From NCBI GenBank assembly GCA_020634575.1, contig JACKBM010000065.1, positions 1 through 31,457 on the forward strand: DNA of 31,457 nt. The letters are read 5' to 3'. Source of the stretch: Ardenticatenales bacterium. GTDB lineage: Bacteria; Chloroflexota; Anaerolineae; Promineifilales; Promineifilaceae. This document shows, one piece after another, positions 7,805 to 16,166 of this stretch (position 1 is its first letter; the number at the start of each line of letters is the position of its first letter). Both the position numbers and the translations under genes were made by a program. The notes under the pieces are model-generated. The model was not told the origin of the DNA, did no database searches, and worked only from the letters and a program-made list of their open reading frames with translations.

Positions 7805-9073
7805 ATGCGCGAAGTAGTCATTGTTAGCGCCGTACGTACCCCGATTGGCCGTATCAGCGGCGCCCTGTCTGCTGTGCGCCCGGATGATCTGGCGGCGCTG
7901 GTCATTAAGGAAGCGGTGGCCCGGGCCGGCGTTGCCCCGGAAATGATCGAAGAGGTCTACCTGGGTTGCGCGAATCAGGCGGGTGAGGACAACCGGAATG
8001 TAGCGCGCATGGCGACCTTGCTGGCCGGGCTGCCCCATTCGGTCGCGGCTGTCACGCTCAATCGGCTTTGCGCCAGCGGCTTGAATGCGGTTAACCAGGC
8101 GGCGCGGGCGATCATGGCGGGGGAAGGGGATGTTTTTGTCGCTGGCGGCGTCGAAAGTATGACGCGGGCGCCTTATTCCTTACCCAAGAATGAGACCTCA
8201 TTTGGCCCGCCCGGGAACAAGACCGCCTGGGACACCACCCTGGGCTGGCGCTACCCGAACAAACAGATGGAAGCGCTGTTCCCGCTGGAGGCGATGGGTG
8301 AAACCGCCGAAAACATCTATGAGCTCAGTTGTGCCGGCGGTGTGGCGGGTGGCGAGATCAGCCGGGAGGAGCAGGATGCCTTTGCCCTGGAGAGCCAGGC
8401 GCGGGCTTGCGCCGCCATCAACGCGGGCCATTTTGCGGCCGAGATCGTGCCGGTGCCGATTCCCCAGCGGCGGGGTGACCCGATCATGGTCACCGTCGAC
8501 GAGCATCCCCGGATTCGTGAGACGGATGACGGTTATGCGCTCGACACGTCGATGGCGCAGCTGGCGCGGTTGCGGCCGGCGTTTCGCGCGGGCGGCACCG
8601 TCACTGCCGGTAACAGCAGCGGCCTGAACGATGGCGCCTGTGCCCTTGTCCTCATGTCGGCTGAGAAAGCGGCTGACTTAGGGTTGAAGCCGCTGGCGCG
8701 CTGGCTGGCGTCAGCCGCCGCCGGTGTCGATCCGCGCACAATGGGGATGGGGCCGGTGCCGGCCACGCGCAAAGCGCTGACGCGAGCGGGCTTGAGCCTG
8801 GAGCAGATCGATCTCGCCGAGCTAAATGAGGCGTTCGCAGTGCAATCGCTGGCAGTGCTGAAGCAACTGGATCTGTCCGCAAAAATCACCAATGTCAATG
8901 GCGGCGCTATTGCCCTGGGCCATCCACTGGGCTGCTCTGGCGCCCGCATTTTGACGACGCTCATTCACGAGATGCACCGGCGCCGAGCGGCCGGTGAGAA
9001 CATGCAATATGGGTTGGCAACGCTCTGTGTCGGTGTGGGTCAGGGGGAAGCGACGATTATTGAGTTGCTCTAG
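7805..9073 (+). CDS. Acetyl-CoA C-acyltransferase / thiolase (PcaF-like)
   Basis: 422 residues of the thiolase family. The nucleophile is C89 ([12 protein letters not shown]), and the His and second Cys of the active site are H373 ([12 protein letters not shown]) and C408 ([10 protein letters not shown]). The N-terminus [18 protein letters not shown] is canonical. The segment [17 protein letters not shown] resembles PcaF/PaaJ-type 3-oxoadipyl-CoA thiolases more than PhbA acetoacetyl-CoA thiolases, though substrate range cannot be fixed from this. It catalyses thiolytic cleavage of a 3-oxoacyl-CoA or the reverse condensation. The ATG at 7805 is preceded by GGAG at good spacing. Partner beta-oxidation genes lie about 20 kb away at 29655-31286 on the same strand. 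It converges with the CorA-like gene, only 11 bp between stops. Confidence 0.96.
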   Translation: MREVVIVSAVRTPIGRISGALSAVRPDDLAALVIKEAVARAGVAPEMIEEVYLGCANQAGEDNRNVARMATLLAGLPHSVAAVTLNRLCASGLNAVNQAARAIMAGEGDVFVAGGVESMTRAPYSLPKNETSFGPPGNKTAWDTTLGWRYPNKQMEALFPLEAMGETAENIYELSCAGGVAGGEISREEQDAFALESQARACAAINAGHFAAEIVPVPIPQRRGDPIMVTVDEHPRIRETDDGYALDTSMAQLARLRPAFRAGGTVTAGNSSGLNDGACALVLMSAEKAADLGLKPLARWLASAAAGVDPRTMGMGPVPATRKALTRAGLSLEQIDLAELNEAFAVQSLAVLKQLDLSAKITNVNGGAIALGHPLGCSGARILTTLIHEMHRRRAAGENMQYGLATLCVGVGQGEATIIELL

Positions 9074-9084
9074 GCGCCAGCGAC

Positions 9085-9921
9085 TTAACCGCCGAGGCCT
9101 AATAGCCCCACCAGCTGCGCCAGCCAGAAACTGAGAATTCCGAAGACGACGGCAACCAGTAGCCATTGCAGGAGCTGGCTTTGCCGTCGTTTTTCATGGT
9201 AATCCAGCAAGGCCTGGGTCCACCAGTCGGCCCGTTTCAGATCCGCCAGGACAGACTGGAGCTGGGCCAGGGGGCGCTGCAGCCGGTGCTGGATATTGGC
9301 GTCCAGCCCGGGATGATTGAGACGGCCGAGCTGCTGGACCAGACTTTGCTGTCGTTCAGCCAGTTGTTGCAGATAGCTGAACTCGCGTCGCATTTGCAGC
9401 AGCCGATAGGCGGACTCGGGCCGAGCCCCATCACCTTGCCGGCGCACCGCCTCTTGCAGGTCCGCTAGCGCTCCGGTAAACGAATTCTGCCAGAGCTGGA
9501 GCAGTTCCAGCCAGAGTTGGTCCAGCCCATAGCGCCAGCGGTCAAGTTCCGCACCGTACCGCTGCCAAAGCAGCCCGAGATCGGTGTCTGCCTGCCCCTG
9601 AATCGTGATCAGGAATTTGGGGGCCAGGAAAAAATGGCTGCGCAGACCGTAAAGCTCACCGTCGCGACGCTGGGGATGATAGCCTGAGCCAAAGATATAG
9701 CTCGGATAAACCTCAACATAGTCCGGTGATCCGGCCAATTGGACATCATTGAGATTGCTGCTCTGGAGGGCGAAGCTGCGGCCTAACCAGGCCAACTCTG
9801 CTTCAGTCGGGTTGCTGAGATCAACCCAGAGGCGGGCGCTATTCTGCTGCCGGAATGCGTCGATCTCTTCAGGTGTCAGTTCGTAGACGGCAGTGGCATC
9901 ACTGCCCAGACAGCGAATCAT
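9085..9921 (-). CDS. CorA-like membrane protein without a GMN motif
   Basis: 278 residues. The N-terminal half follows the CorA cytoplasmic domain: LWVDLSNPTEAELAWLGRSF, VEVYPSYIF and HFFLAPKFLITIQG. A long helical region (about 125-245) rich in Gln and Leu follows, as in the CorA funnel stalk. The C-terminus has a single extended hydrophobic stretch (about 248-275: LLQWLLVAVVFGILSFWLAQ) ending in LGLGG. The GMN signature between the two CorA membrane helices, needed for Mg2+ selection, is absent, and there is no clear second helix. It may be a divergent CorA-family channel subunit or a non-transporting relative. The ATG at 9921 is the natural start. It is divergently oriented to the small membrane protein at 10001. 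Confidence 0.75.
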   Translation of the reverse strand: MIRCLGSDATAVYELTPEEIDAFRQQNSARLWVDLSNPTEAELAWLGRSFALQSSNLNDVQLAGSPDYVEVYPSYIFGSGYHPQRRDGELYGLRSHFFLAPKFLITIQGQADTDLGLLWQRYGAELDRWRYGLDQLWLELLQLWQNSFTGALADLQEAVRRQGDGARPESAYRLLQMRREFSYLQQLAERQQSLVQQLGRLNHPGLDANIQHRLQRPLAQLQSVLADLKRADWWTQALLDYHEKRRQSQLLQWLLVAVVFGILSFWLAQLVGLLGLGG

Positions 9922-9950
9922 AAGCCGTTATTGTACATCTGAATCAGTTT

Positions 9951-9980
9951 TTGGGGTGAACGGAGCAGTGGGCATATAAT
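9951..9980 (+). promoter_or_regulatory. Promoter of the 134-residue membrane protein gene
   Basis: A perfect -10 TATAAT (9975-9980) with TTGGGG (9951-9956) 18 bp upstream. Start of transcription at about 9987 would leave a leader of about 14 bases containing the GGAGG ribosome site (9992-9996). Confidence 0.6.
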
Positions 9981-10000
9981 GGAGGCTCTGTGGAGGACAA

Positions 10001-10405
10001 ATGCAAGAGTTTCTGATTGGATTACATGGTGGAATTCGCTGGCTCGTGGTTGTGGCCGGCGTGCTGGCCCTGATTAAATTTGTGGCTGGTTGGCTGAGTA
10101 ATAGCAGCTTTGGCCCGCTGGATCGGCGGCTGAGCCTGGCGTTTACGATTTTGATGGACATTAACGTGCTGATTGGCCTGATCATATTTGTGACCGGCTT
10201 TTTTGGCGATTTGCCAGGTGAAGTGTTGCGGATTCGCAGCGAACATGCCGTGACGATGATCCTGGCCGTGGCGGCTGCCCATATGAGCGCACGCTGGAAA
10301 AACGCGGCGGACAAAATCCGGTTCCGGCAAACGGCTATCTTCTTCCTGATCGCGATGCTACTTGTTGTGGCCGGGGTGGCCCGGGTAGGTGGCTGGAGCG
10401 GCTAA
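10001..10405 (+). CDS. Small four-helix membrane protein with conserved-looking histidines
   Basis: 134 residues with four hydrophobic segments (about 12-30, 44-68, 84-98 and 111-128). The N-terminal LHGGIRW and the third-helix EH..TMILAVAAAH place H9, H82 and H94 near or within membrane segments, H82 and H94 being 12 apart. Similar short proteins with LHxGxRW and EHxxM motifs occur in several phyla and are sometimes labelled cytochrome b-like. Heme binding is a possibility, not shown. The gene is preceded by a good promoter and a GGAGG site four bases before the ATG, and is followed by a strong terminator, so it forms a single-gene unit. No function can be assigned with confidence. Confidence 0.8.
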   Translation: MQEFLIGLHGGIRWLVVVAGVLALIKFVAGWLSNSSFGPLDRRLSLAFTILMDINVLIGLIIFVTGFFGDLPGEVLRIRSEHAVTMILAVAAAHMSARWKNAADKIRFRQTAIFFLIAMLLVVAGVARVGGWSG

Positions 10406-10432
10406 GAGCCGGCACAATTGAATAGAAATGGC

Positions 10433-10463
10433 TGCGGCTAGCTCAGGCTAGCCGCATTTTTTT
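10433..10463 (+). terminator. Intrinsic terminator shared with the end of the convergent gene
   Basis: A perfect 10-bp stem (TGCGGCTAGC at 10433-10442 with 10447-10456, 4-base loop) is followed by seven T. It ends the 134-residue gene. The stop codon and last codons of the convergent reductase gene (10438-11613) lie inside the stem and T run. Confidence 0.9.
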
Positions 10464-11613
10464 CCTCGGTACGCGCTGCCAGCGTGTCAAAGAACCGCTT
10501 GTTGATGGCCCCCAGGAATTGGTGGTCGATGACCGGGTTGGGCAGCGTTTGGGCCGGTACATAGCGGCGATAGGCAGTGGTGTCAAAGCCGATATCATCG
10601 CTCATGTAAGGTGTCTGGAAAGCGATGTTTCGGGCCAGGGCCCGCTCAAAGCGGCTGGTCGCCTCGCCAAAATCCTCTTCCCGCACGACGTCAAAGCCAG
10701 TTACGCCGAGGCTGTCACAGAGATGGTGGTGGACAAAGCCCAGGGTTGGCGGATCTTCATTGACGATGTTGAAAACCTTGAGATCCTCAGTGGCCAGCGC
10801 CGGGATCTGTGATAGCTGGAGCATCGCCTCGACGACGTAATCCACAGGCACGAAGTTGAGCCGGGTGTCAGGATCGGCCATCATACGCACATCAATGTGA
10901 CCGTCAAAGGCGGCGCCACGTTTGTCAGCGTAATGTTTGCGCAGGCGGTAGAAGGCGCTGCACACCTGGTAATAGGCTGAATCATTGAAGACGCGCGTTT
11001 CGGGTGAGCCGACGATAATGGCAGGGCGAAAGATGGTTGCATCCAGCCCGGCCTGTGCCTGTGACTGGACGACGCGCGCTTCCCCCTCATGTTTCGACCA
11101 CTCATAAAGTGTGCGGAAGGTGCGGCTGTCGGGCGTAAACGCCTCCGGCACGTTGGGGTATTCGCGGCCACAGCTATAAGCGGTACTGACGTGGAAGTAG
11201 CGGGGTGGGCTGGCCAGGTTGACCGTCTGTACCAGTTTGAGGATATGGCGGACACCTTCGATGTTGATGGCTTTGATTTCCGGCCGGTCCTCTTCATGAA
11301 ACTTAAACGTCGCCGCACAATGCCAGACCTCGTCAATCTGATCAGCCGGCGCCGCTTGCCTGATCCGGGCGATCAGGGCATCGTCCAGTTCCTGTACTGA
11401 CCCGGCCACAGCCGTCAGTTGGTCGAACGGGACAGTCATATCCGGATCGACCTGTCGCAGCGCCTGTTCGGCCCTTTCCTGGACAGTCTGGCCATCGCGG
11501 CCCTCACGGACGAGGGCGATCACATGGTAGCCCTTGCAGAGGAGATTATGGGCCAAATGACAGCCAAGATAGCCGGTCAGGCCCGTCATAAAAATGGTTG
11601 GATTCTGTGGCAT
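10438..11613 (-). CDS. NAD(P)-dependent thioester-reductase-like dehydrogenase (extended SDR)
   Basis: 391 residues from the ATG at 11613. The Rossmann motif TGLTGYLG (10-17) and the SDR active site Y170-x3-K174 (LYEWSKHEG) with S143/T144 in HVSTAYSCG are intact. The NWHCAA-like segment EVWHCAATFKFHEE and the VRHILKLVQ helix match the Male-sterility/thioester-reductase (TE-R) branch of extended SDRs, which reduces acyl thioesters to aldehydes or alcohols. It is a stand-alone domain without carrier protein or adenylation domain, so the substrate may be an acyl-CoA or acyl-carrier protein made elsewhere. An in-frame GTG at 11625 is possible, but AGGTG at proper spacing before 11613, and a TATAAT that would place transcription start near 11629, favour the ATG. 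Confidence 0.88.
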   Translation of the reverse strand: MPQNPTIFMTGLTGYLGCHLAHNLLCKGYHVIALVREGRDGQTVQERAEQALRQVDPDMTVPFDQLTAVAGSVQELDDALIARIRQAAPADQIDEVWHCAATFKFHEEDRPEIKAINIEGVRHILKLVQTVNLASPPRYFHVSTAYSCGREYPNVPEAFTPDSRTFRTLYEWSKHEGEARVVQSQAQAGLDATIFRPAIIVGSPETRVFNDSAYYQVCSAFYRLRKHYADKRGAAFDGHIDVRMMADPDTRLNFVPVDYVVEAMLQLSQIPALATEDLKVFNIVNEDPPTLGFVHHHLCDSLGVTGFDVVREEDFGEATSRFERALARNIAFQTPYMSDDIGFDTTAYRRYVPAQTLPNPVIDHQFLGAINKRFFDTLAARTEEKNAASLS

Positions 11614-11635
11614 AACGCAGTTCACCTAGCGGCGC

Positions 11636-11641
11636 ATTATA
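11636..11641 (-). promoter_or_regulatory. -10 element for the thioester-reductase-like gene
   Basis: TATAAT on the minus strand, with only a weak TTCGCC about 18 bp further upstream. Predicted start near 11629 gives a leader of about 15 bases containing AGGTG before the ATG at 11613. Confidence 0.5.
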
Positions 11642-11687
11642 CGGTCAACTGGGTTATGGGGCGAATGATTCTGCTAAATTGCCACTG

Positions 11688-14600
11688 CTATTCCGCGGCC
11701 AGCGTGAGGGATCGGGTTGCCAACAGAACTTCACGGAGTTCGGTCAGCTTGAAAGGTTTTCCCAGAAAACTGTTCATGCCCGCATCAAGACATAGCTGCT
11801 GATCGTCTTTAAGAACGCCGGCTGTCATGGCCACAATTCGCGGCTGAAGCGCTGCCGGATTGTGCTGGCGGATTTGGATAGTGGCCTGAATGCCGTCCAT
11901 TTCCGGCATATGGACATCCATCAAGATCAAGTCATAGTTTTGCTGGGCTGCGGCCGCGATCGCTTCCAGGCCGTTGGCAGCCAGATCCGCCCGGTACCCC
12001 ATTTTTTCCAGCAGACGCGTTGCCACTTTCTGGTTAATGAGGTTATCCTCGACCACCAGAATACGCAGGGGATGTTCAAGAGCCAGGTTCAGCGGGCCGT
12101 TAGCCTGGTCATTACTTTGCGGTTTGGATATACCCTTCGACCAGATGCGGAGCAGGGAGTCAAACAGGACAGATGGTTTGACCGGTTTGTAAAGATAATC
12201 ATCGATGTCTAGCTTAAGGGCCTGGGTGCGCGTTTGTTGGTCGCCGGATGAAGTGTAGAAGATGATTGGTTTAGCACCCCATTCTTTGCTAGCACGCATG
12301 ATCTGGGCCAGTTGCAGACCATCCGTTTCCGGCATTAGATAGTCCAGGATTGCCAGGTCAAACCTGTCGTTTCCTTCAAGTAGCGCCAGGGCGCTGGCCG
12401 CGGAGTCAGCCAGGGTGGCCTTGATGCCCCAACGGCAGGAATACTGCTCCAGGATAAAGCGATTGGTCTCATTGTCGTCAACTATGAGGAGCGACCGGCC
12501 GGTCAACCAATCTGTCGATCTGTCCAGATCTGACATTATCTCGAGCTCGGCCGGTTCTGCCTCTATCGTGAAGTAAAAGGTGCTACCGATGCCCGGTGTG
12601 CTTTCCACCCACATGGTACCGCCCATCAATTCCGCCAGCCGCTTGCTGATCGCCAGACCCAGCCCGGTGCCGCCATAGCGCCGAGTGGTCGAACTGTCTA
12701 CTTGGGAAAAGGATTTGAACAGCCGGTCCAGCCGTTCGGCCGGGATACCGATGCCGGAATCTCTAACCGCAAAACAGAGGCAGTTATCTGATTCTGCTTC
12801 CGGGCATCGTTTGATGGTGACAAAAACCTCACCTGTTTCAGTGAATTTAATTGCGTTGGAGAGCAAGTTGACGAGGATCTGACGCAGGCGAGTAACATCG
12901 CCCGAGATGATCGGCGGGACATCTTCCTCGATAAAGAAGGCGAGTTCCAGCTGTTTTTCATGGGCTTTGCTGGCCAGCAGATCGAGCGCTTCTTCGACAC
13001 AGTGATGAAGACGGAACGGTTGCTCTTCCAGATCTAACCGGCCGGACTCGATCTTAGAGAAATCGAGAATCTCATTCAGAATCTCCAGAAGCGACTCGCC
13101 ACTGTTGCGGATCGTCTCCGCAAAATGACGCTGTTCAGCCGATAAAGCTGTTTCCATCAGCAGGCTGGTCATGCCAATCACACCATTCATCGGTGTCCGG
13201 ATTTCATGGCTCATATTGGCCAGAAACTCGCTTTTGGCGCGCGTGGCTGCTTCAGCCTGTTCTTTGGCCTGTCGCAGATTGTGCGTTCGTTCAGCGACAC
13301 GCGCTTCCAGTGTGTCAACCTGAAAGGTGACCTTGTCTGCCATACGGTTAAATTGCCGTGCCAATATCCCGACTTCGTCTTCGCTGTTGATGTCTACTCG
13401 AGCCAGCAGATCGCCGTTAGCGATCTCAGTTGCTACAGCTGAGACTTGCCGGATTGGCCGGCTGATATACGCGCCAGCCAACATCGACGTAATACCGGTG
13501 AAAATCAGTAGACTAATCGCCGCCTGTAAGAACGTCTGCTCCTGATCAAGGAATGGATGCATCGCCTCCGTCTGTTTTTGGGCGACTACGACATGCCAGG
13601 GTTCCTCGCTGACAATGTCAAACTGGGTTGCCAGTGATAATTCCTGAGCAACCAGATAATACGCATCGCCTTCGCTGAAGGGAAAATCATTTACCATGAC
13701 CAGGTCGGTCTCGCTTCGCTCTGAATTGGGGGCCAGTTGGTATGACACGGAAGATTCTGTTTCATAACCTAGCAGCTGGTCACCAATTAAGAGCCAGGCG
13801 CCGCCAGTGTCGCCAAAGGCGCCATGATCAATCTGCTTCTGCAAGGCCAAGATAGGGAGGATAAGATGAACTGAGCCAACGGCGTGCCCGGCTTCGTCCT
13901 TGATCACATAAGAAATAACAACACCAATTTTCCCATCGGCCAGGCTTAATGGCTGGGAAATATGGACTTTTTCTTCGGCCAATCGACTCAGCTGCCACCA
14001 GGTTTCCGAGCTAAAGTCATATTGTCGGGGTGACGCAGTTGCTGCGGCCAGTAATCCGTTATGGTCGAGTACCAGGATCTGTTCCTCATAGGCACCGCTC
14101 TCCGCATATGCCCTTAACACCGATGTAGCGGGGTTGGTTAAGATCGCATTGAATAGCTCGTTGTCAACTGTACTGAGGCGCCATTGCGCATCGCGGGCCT
14201 GGATGATGCTGGCACGTTCTAGTTCATTGTCCGGCAAGCTCGTTGCAACCGTTTTGATGATTTGTTGCAGCGCCGGATTGGCGGCCAACAGACGTATCGT
14301 GCGGGATTCCGCTTCCAGATAAGATTGTATGGAAACACTTTCTGCGTCCGCAATGAATGTGAATTCCCTCTGCGTGGATTCAAGCAGATCTCTCTGATTT
14401 AGTTCACTAATGGCGATGGCGATCGTCAGTGTTGCCAGACCAAGCAGGCTCACAAACGTCAGGACGATTTTTTCCTGAATAAGCAGATTCTTAAACTTCC
14501 TGACATAGGTCAGGCAAAATGACAAGATCCCGACCATCACAAGGATATAAGTGATTAGCCGAACAGTTGTAGGGAAGATGATCCGGGCAAATGGGCTGAA

Positions 14601-15002
14601 ATGCTCGGCCAAAATGACCAAAATGCCAGTCAGGAAGACCGCGTAGGATATTCGGTTAAGATCGCCAGTGCGAAAGACCAGAATAGACATCTGGACCGAG
14701 GACAACATGATGGCGATAGCAACGAATAGGCCGAGATTGTGATAAAGGGCCGCCAGGACCGGCGCCAAGAGAAGTTGGCCGCCAATAATAATATAGGCTC
14801 CCTCAATCTTTCCTTTGTTAAGAAAACCATAGCCGACAAAAAAGATGACGGCGGCAATCATGATCACGTGTCCGGTCAGAAGAAGGATTTCTAGCCCGAT
14901 GAAGTAATAATAGAGGTATGTGAACAGCCCGCCGACCAGAGTTGAGACTGCGGCAGTAAGCGCCTGTTTATTGATGTAATGGTTTTTGCTCTGTTGGCTC
15001 AT
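11688..15002 (-). CDS. Large hybrid sensor histidine kinase (7TM-Cache-HAMP-HisKA-HATPase-REC-REC)
   Basis: 1104 residues. Seven hydrophobic segments between about 15 and 198 precede an extracytoplasmic sensor of about 280 residues (205-485) that reads like a double-Cache domain ([24 protein letters not shown]). An eighth helix (about 490-512), HAMP (about 513-565) and a coiled coil follow. The kinase core has H599 ([15 protein letters not shown]), N716 ([11 protein letters not shown]), RDSGIGI and GGTGLGLAI. Two receivers follow: phosphoacceptor D887 ([13 protein letters not shown]) with K939, and D1029 ([13 protein letters not shown]) with K1082. There is no HPt domain, so phosphate must pass to a separate HPt protein or act internally. 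Seven helices put the Cache domain outside if the N-terminus is inside. The gene is monocistronic in appearance; no regulator or HPt gene is adjacent. Confidence 0.94.
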   Translation of the reverse strand: MSQQSKNHYINKQALTAAVSTLVGGLFTYLYYYFIGLEILLLTGHVIMIAAVIFFVGYGFLNKGKIEGAYIIIGGQLLLAPVLAALYHNLGLFVAIAIMLSSVQMSILVFRTGDLNRISYAVFLTGILVILAEHFSPFARIIFPTTVRLITYILVMVGILSFCLTYVRKFKNLLIQEKIVLTFVSLLGLATLTIAIAISELNQRDLLESTQREFTFIADAESVSIQSYLEAESRTIRLLAANPALQQIIKTVATSLPDNELERASIIQARDAQWRLSTVDNELFNAILTNPATSVLRAYAESGAYEEQILVLDHNGLLAAATASPRQYDFSSETWWQLSRLAEEKVHISQPLSLADGKIGVVISYVIKDEAGHAVGSVHLILPILALQKQIDHGAFGDTGGAWLLIGDQLLGYETESSVSYQLAPNSERSETDLVMVNDFPFSEGDAYYLVAQELSLATQFDIVSEEPWHVVVAQKQTEAMHPFLDQEQTFLQAAISLLIFTGITSMLAGAYISRPIRQVSAVATEIANGDLLARVDINSEDEVGILARQFNRMADKVTFQVDTLEARVAERTHNLRQAKEQAEAATRAKSEFLANMSHEIRTPMNGVIGMTSLLMETALSAEQRHFAETIRNSGESLLEILNEILDFSKIESGRLDLEEQPFRLHHCVEEALDLLASKAHEKQLELAFFIEEDVPPIISGDVTRLRQILVNLLSNAIKFTETGEVFVTIKRCPEAESDNCLCFAVRDSGIGIPAERLDRLFKSFSQVDSSTTRRYGGTGLGLAISKRLAELMGGTMWVESTPGIGSTFYFTIEAEPAELEIMSDLDRSTDWLTGRSLLIVDDNETNRFILEQYSCRWGIKATLADSAASALALLEGNDRFDLAILDYLMPETDGLQLAQIMRASKEWGAKPIIFYTSSGDQQTRTQALKLDIDDYLYKPVKPSVLFDSLLRIWSKGISKPQSNDQANGPLNLALEHPLRILVVEDNLINQKVATRLLEKMGYRADLAANGLEAIAAAAQQNYDLILMDVHMPEMDGIQATIQIRQHNPAALQPRIVAMTAGVLKDDQQLCLDAGMNSFLGKPFKLTELREVLLATRSLTLAAE

Positions 15003-15101
15003 CCCACGTTATCGCTCTTTGCTTAGGGATCAAAGAACGCTGCTCCCGATACTCGGTAAGGTAATAACTACCGTCCCCCCCCATTTTGTCGGAGCGTGGG
15101 T

Positions 15102-15132
15102 GAAAAGGATATAGCTCTTTAGTCCAGAGCTA
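15102..15132 (-). terminator. Possible terminator after the J-domain gene
   Basis: A perfect 7-bp stem (15112-15118 with 15126-15132, 7-base loop) lies directly after the J-domain stop on the minus strand. It is followed by ATCCTTTT, an imperfect U tract. The remainder of the gap to 15003 contains an eight-C run (15075-15082) and nothing coding. Confidence 0.5.
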
Positions 15133-15133
15133 T

Positions 15134-16099
15134 TTATTCGTCGTCATCGTCGTAGGCGTGCCAGCTGCTGTCAGGGGAGGTGTCGTCGTCGTCCAGGCCC
15201 AATTCCAAACCCATGTAGAGGATGGTATCCGCCAGGCGATCTTCGCCGTCTTCGAACTTGTCGTAATTTTGGAGCTGGTCTTTGAGATGGTCCCGTTCAG
15301 CGGTGCGGCGGCTGAGGGCACTGCGAATATCAACGACAATCTCAGCCAGGAAATCACGGCCGTTTTTCTGACCCTGCTGATAGCGGCGCAGAAGCTGGGC
15401 GCTCTTGTGATGGTCCAGTCGACTGAGCTGTTCGTGGATTTCTGCCAGTCGGGTTCGGCACCGGCCCAGCTCACGGGTCAGTTTTTCTACCTCACGTTCA
15501 TCACTTTCCGTGGCAAAATGAGATTCAGGATCCGGCAGGGCGTCCAGCTGTTGTAATGCTGCCAGGTCGCCGGCATGATATGCGGCGTTGATGCGCATCA
15601 TAAGCTGGGTACGTTCTTCGCGCTCTTCGGGCGTGCGGCCAAGATCGGGGTGGAAGCGACGGGCCAGTTGCCGGTAAAGCTGCTTGAGATCGGCCTCAAC
15701 CTGCGGGGGGAGATCGGGGCGAGGCTGCTTGCGCTGGGTTTGCTCCCGATAGCGAAAATCCTCGGTAGAGCCGGCTTCCTCGCCATGTCTGACGTTAAAG
15801 TCGGCAAACTCCTCGTCGAATTCATCGGAGTAATCTTGATCGCTAAAGCGGAGGCCATTATCCAGATCCTGGAGCTGCTGCCGTAGACGAGTAATCTCAC
15901 GGTCCAGTTTTTCCAGCCGCTGCAGCAGGTGAGAAGTGACAGTCCGGAGCTTGAACTCGAAGGCATTCAGCTCCGCCAGGCGGTCCGCCAGGGAAGTTTC
16001 CGCTTCCACCAGGCGGGAGCGCATCACCCGGAGCCTGGCGTTGAGCTCGATCAACTTATAGCGCCAGTCTGTGCTGGCTGGTACCGGTTTGACGCTCAT
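15134..16099 (-). CDS. Coiled-coil J-domain protein (DnaJ-like co-chaperone)
   Basis: 321 residues. The J domain is internal (about 130-190) with the essential HPD at H150-P151-D152 (LYRQLARRFHPDLG). It is shorter than the DnaJ J domain and has an extension (RTPEEREERTQLMMRINAAYHAGD) before the last helix. It is flanked by long charged coiled-coil segments: about 18-82 (LNARLRVMRSRLVEAE, LDREITRLRQQLQDLD) and 200-285. The C-terminus is strongly acidic (DDDD twice). There is no G/F region, zinc finger or peptide-binding domain, so it is not DnaJ itself; it likely recruits DnaK to a particular client or site. Start ATG 16099 follows GGGAAGGA. The transglutaminase-like gene ends 67 bp upstream on the same strand and may share a transcript. 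Confidence 0.85.
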   Translation of the reverse strand: MSVKPVPASTDWRYKLIELNARLRVMRSRLVEAETSLADRLAELNAFEFKLRTVTSHLLQRLEKLDREITRLRQQLQDLDNGLRFSDQDYSDEFDEEFADFNVRHGEEAGSTEDFRYREQTQRKQPRPDLPPQVEADLKQLYRQLARRFHPDLGRTPEEREERTQLMMRINAAYHAGDLAALQQLDALPDPESHFATESDEREVEKLTRELGRCRTRLAEIHEQLSRLDHHKSAQLLRRYQQGQKNGRDFLAEIVVDIRSALSRRTAERDHLKDQLQNYDKFEDGEDRLADTILYMGLELGLDDDDTSPDSSWHAYDDDDE

Positions 16100-16166
16100 T
16101 CCTTCCCTTTTTGATCACTGCCAGGCGCAAACCGCCAAAGTATAGCATAGATCCGGCCGGTCTTGT

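Noticed and set aside
15075..15082. Run of eight C upstream of the hybrid kinase gene, considered as a phase-variation tract
   Set aside because: It is a single short homopolymer about 75 bp before the start, not placed between promoter elements that I can recognise; it could also be a sequencing artefact.
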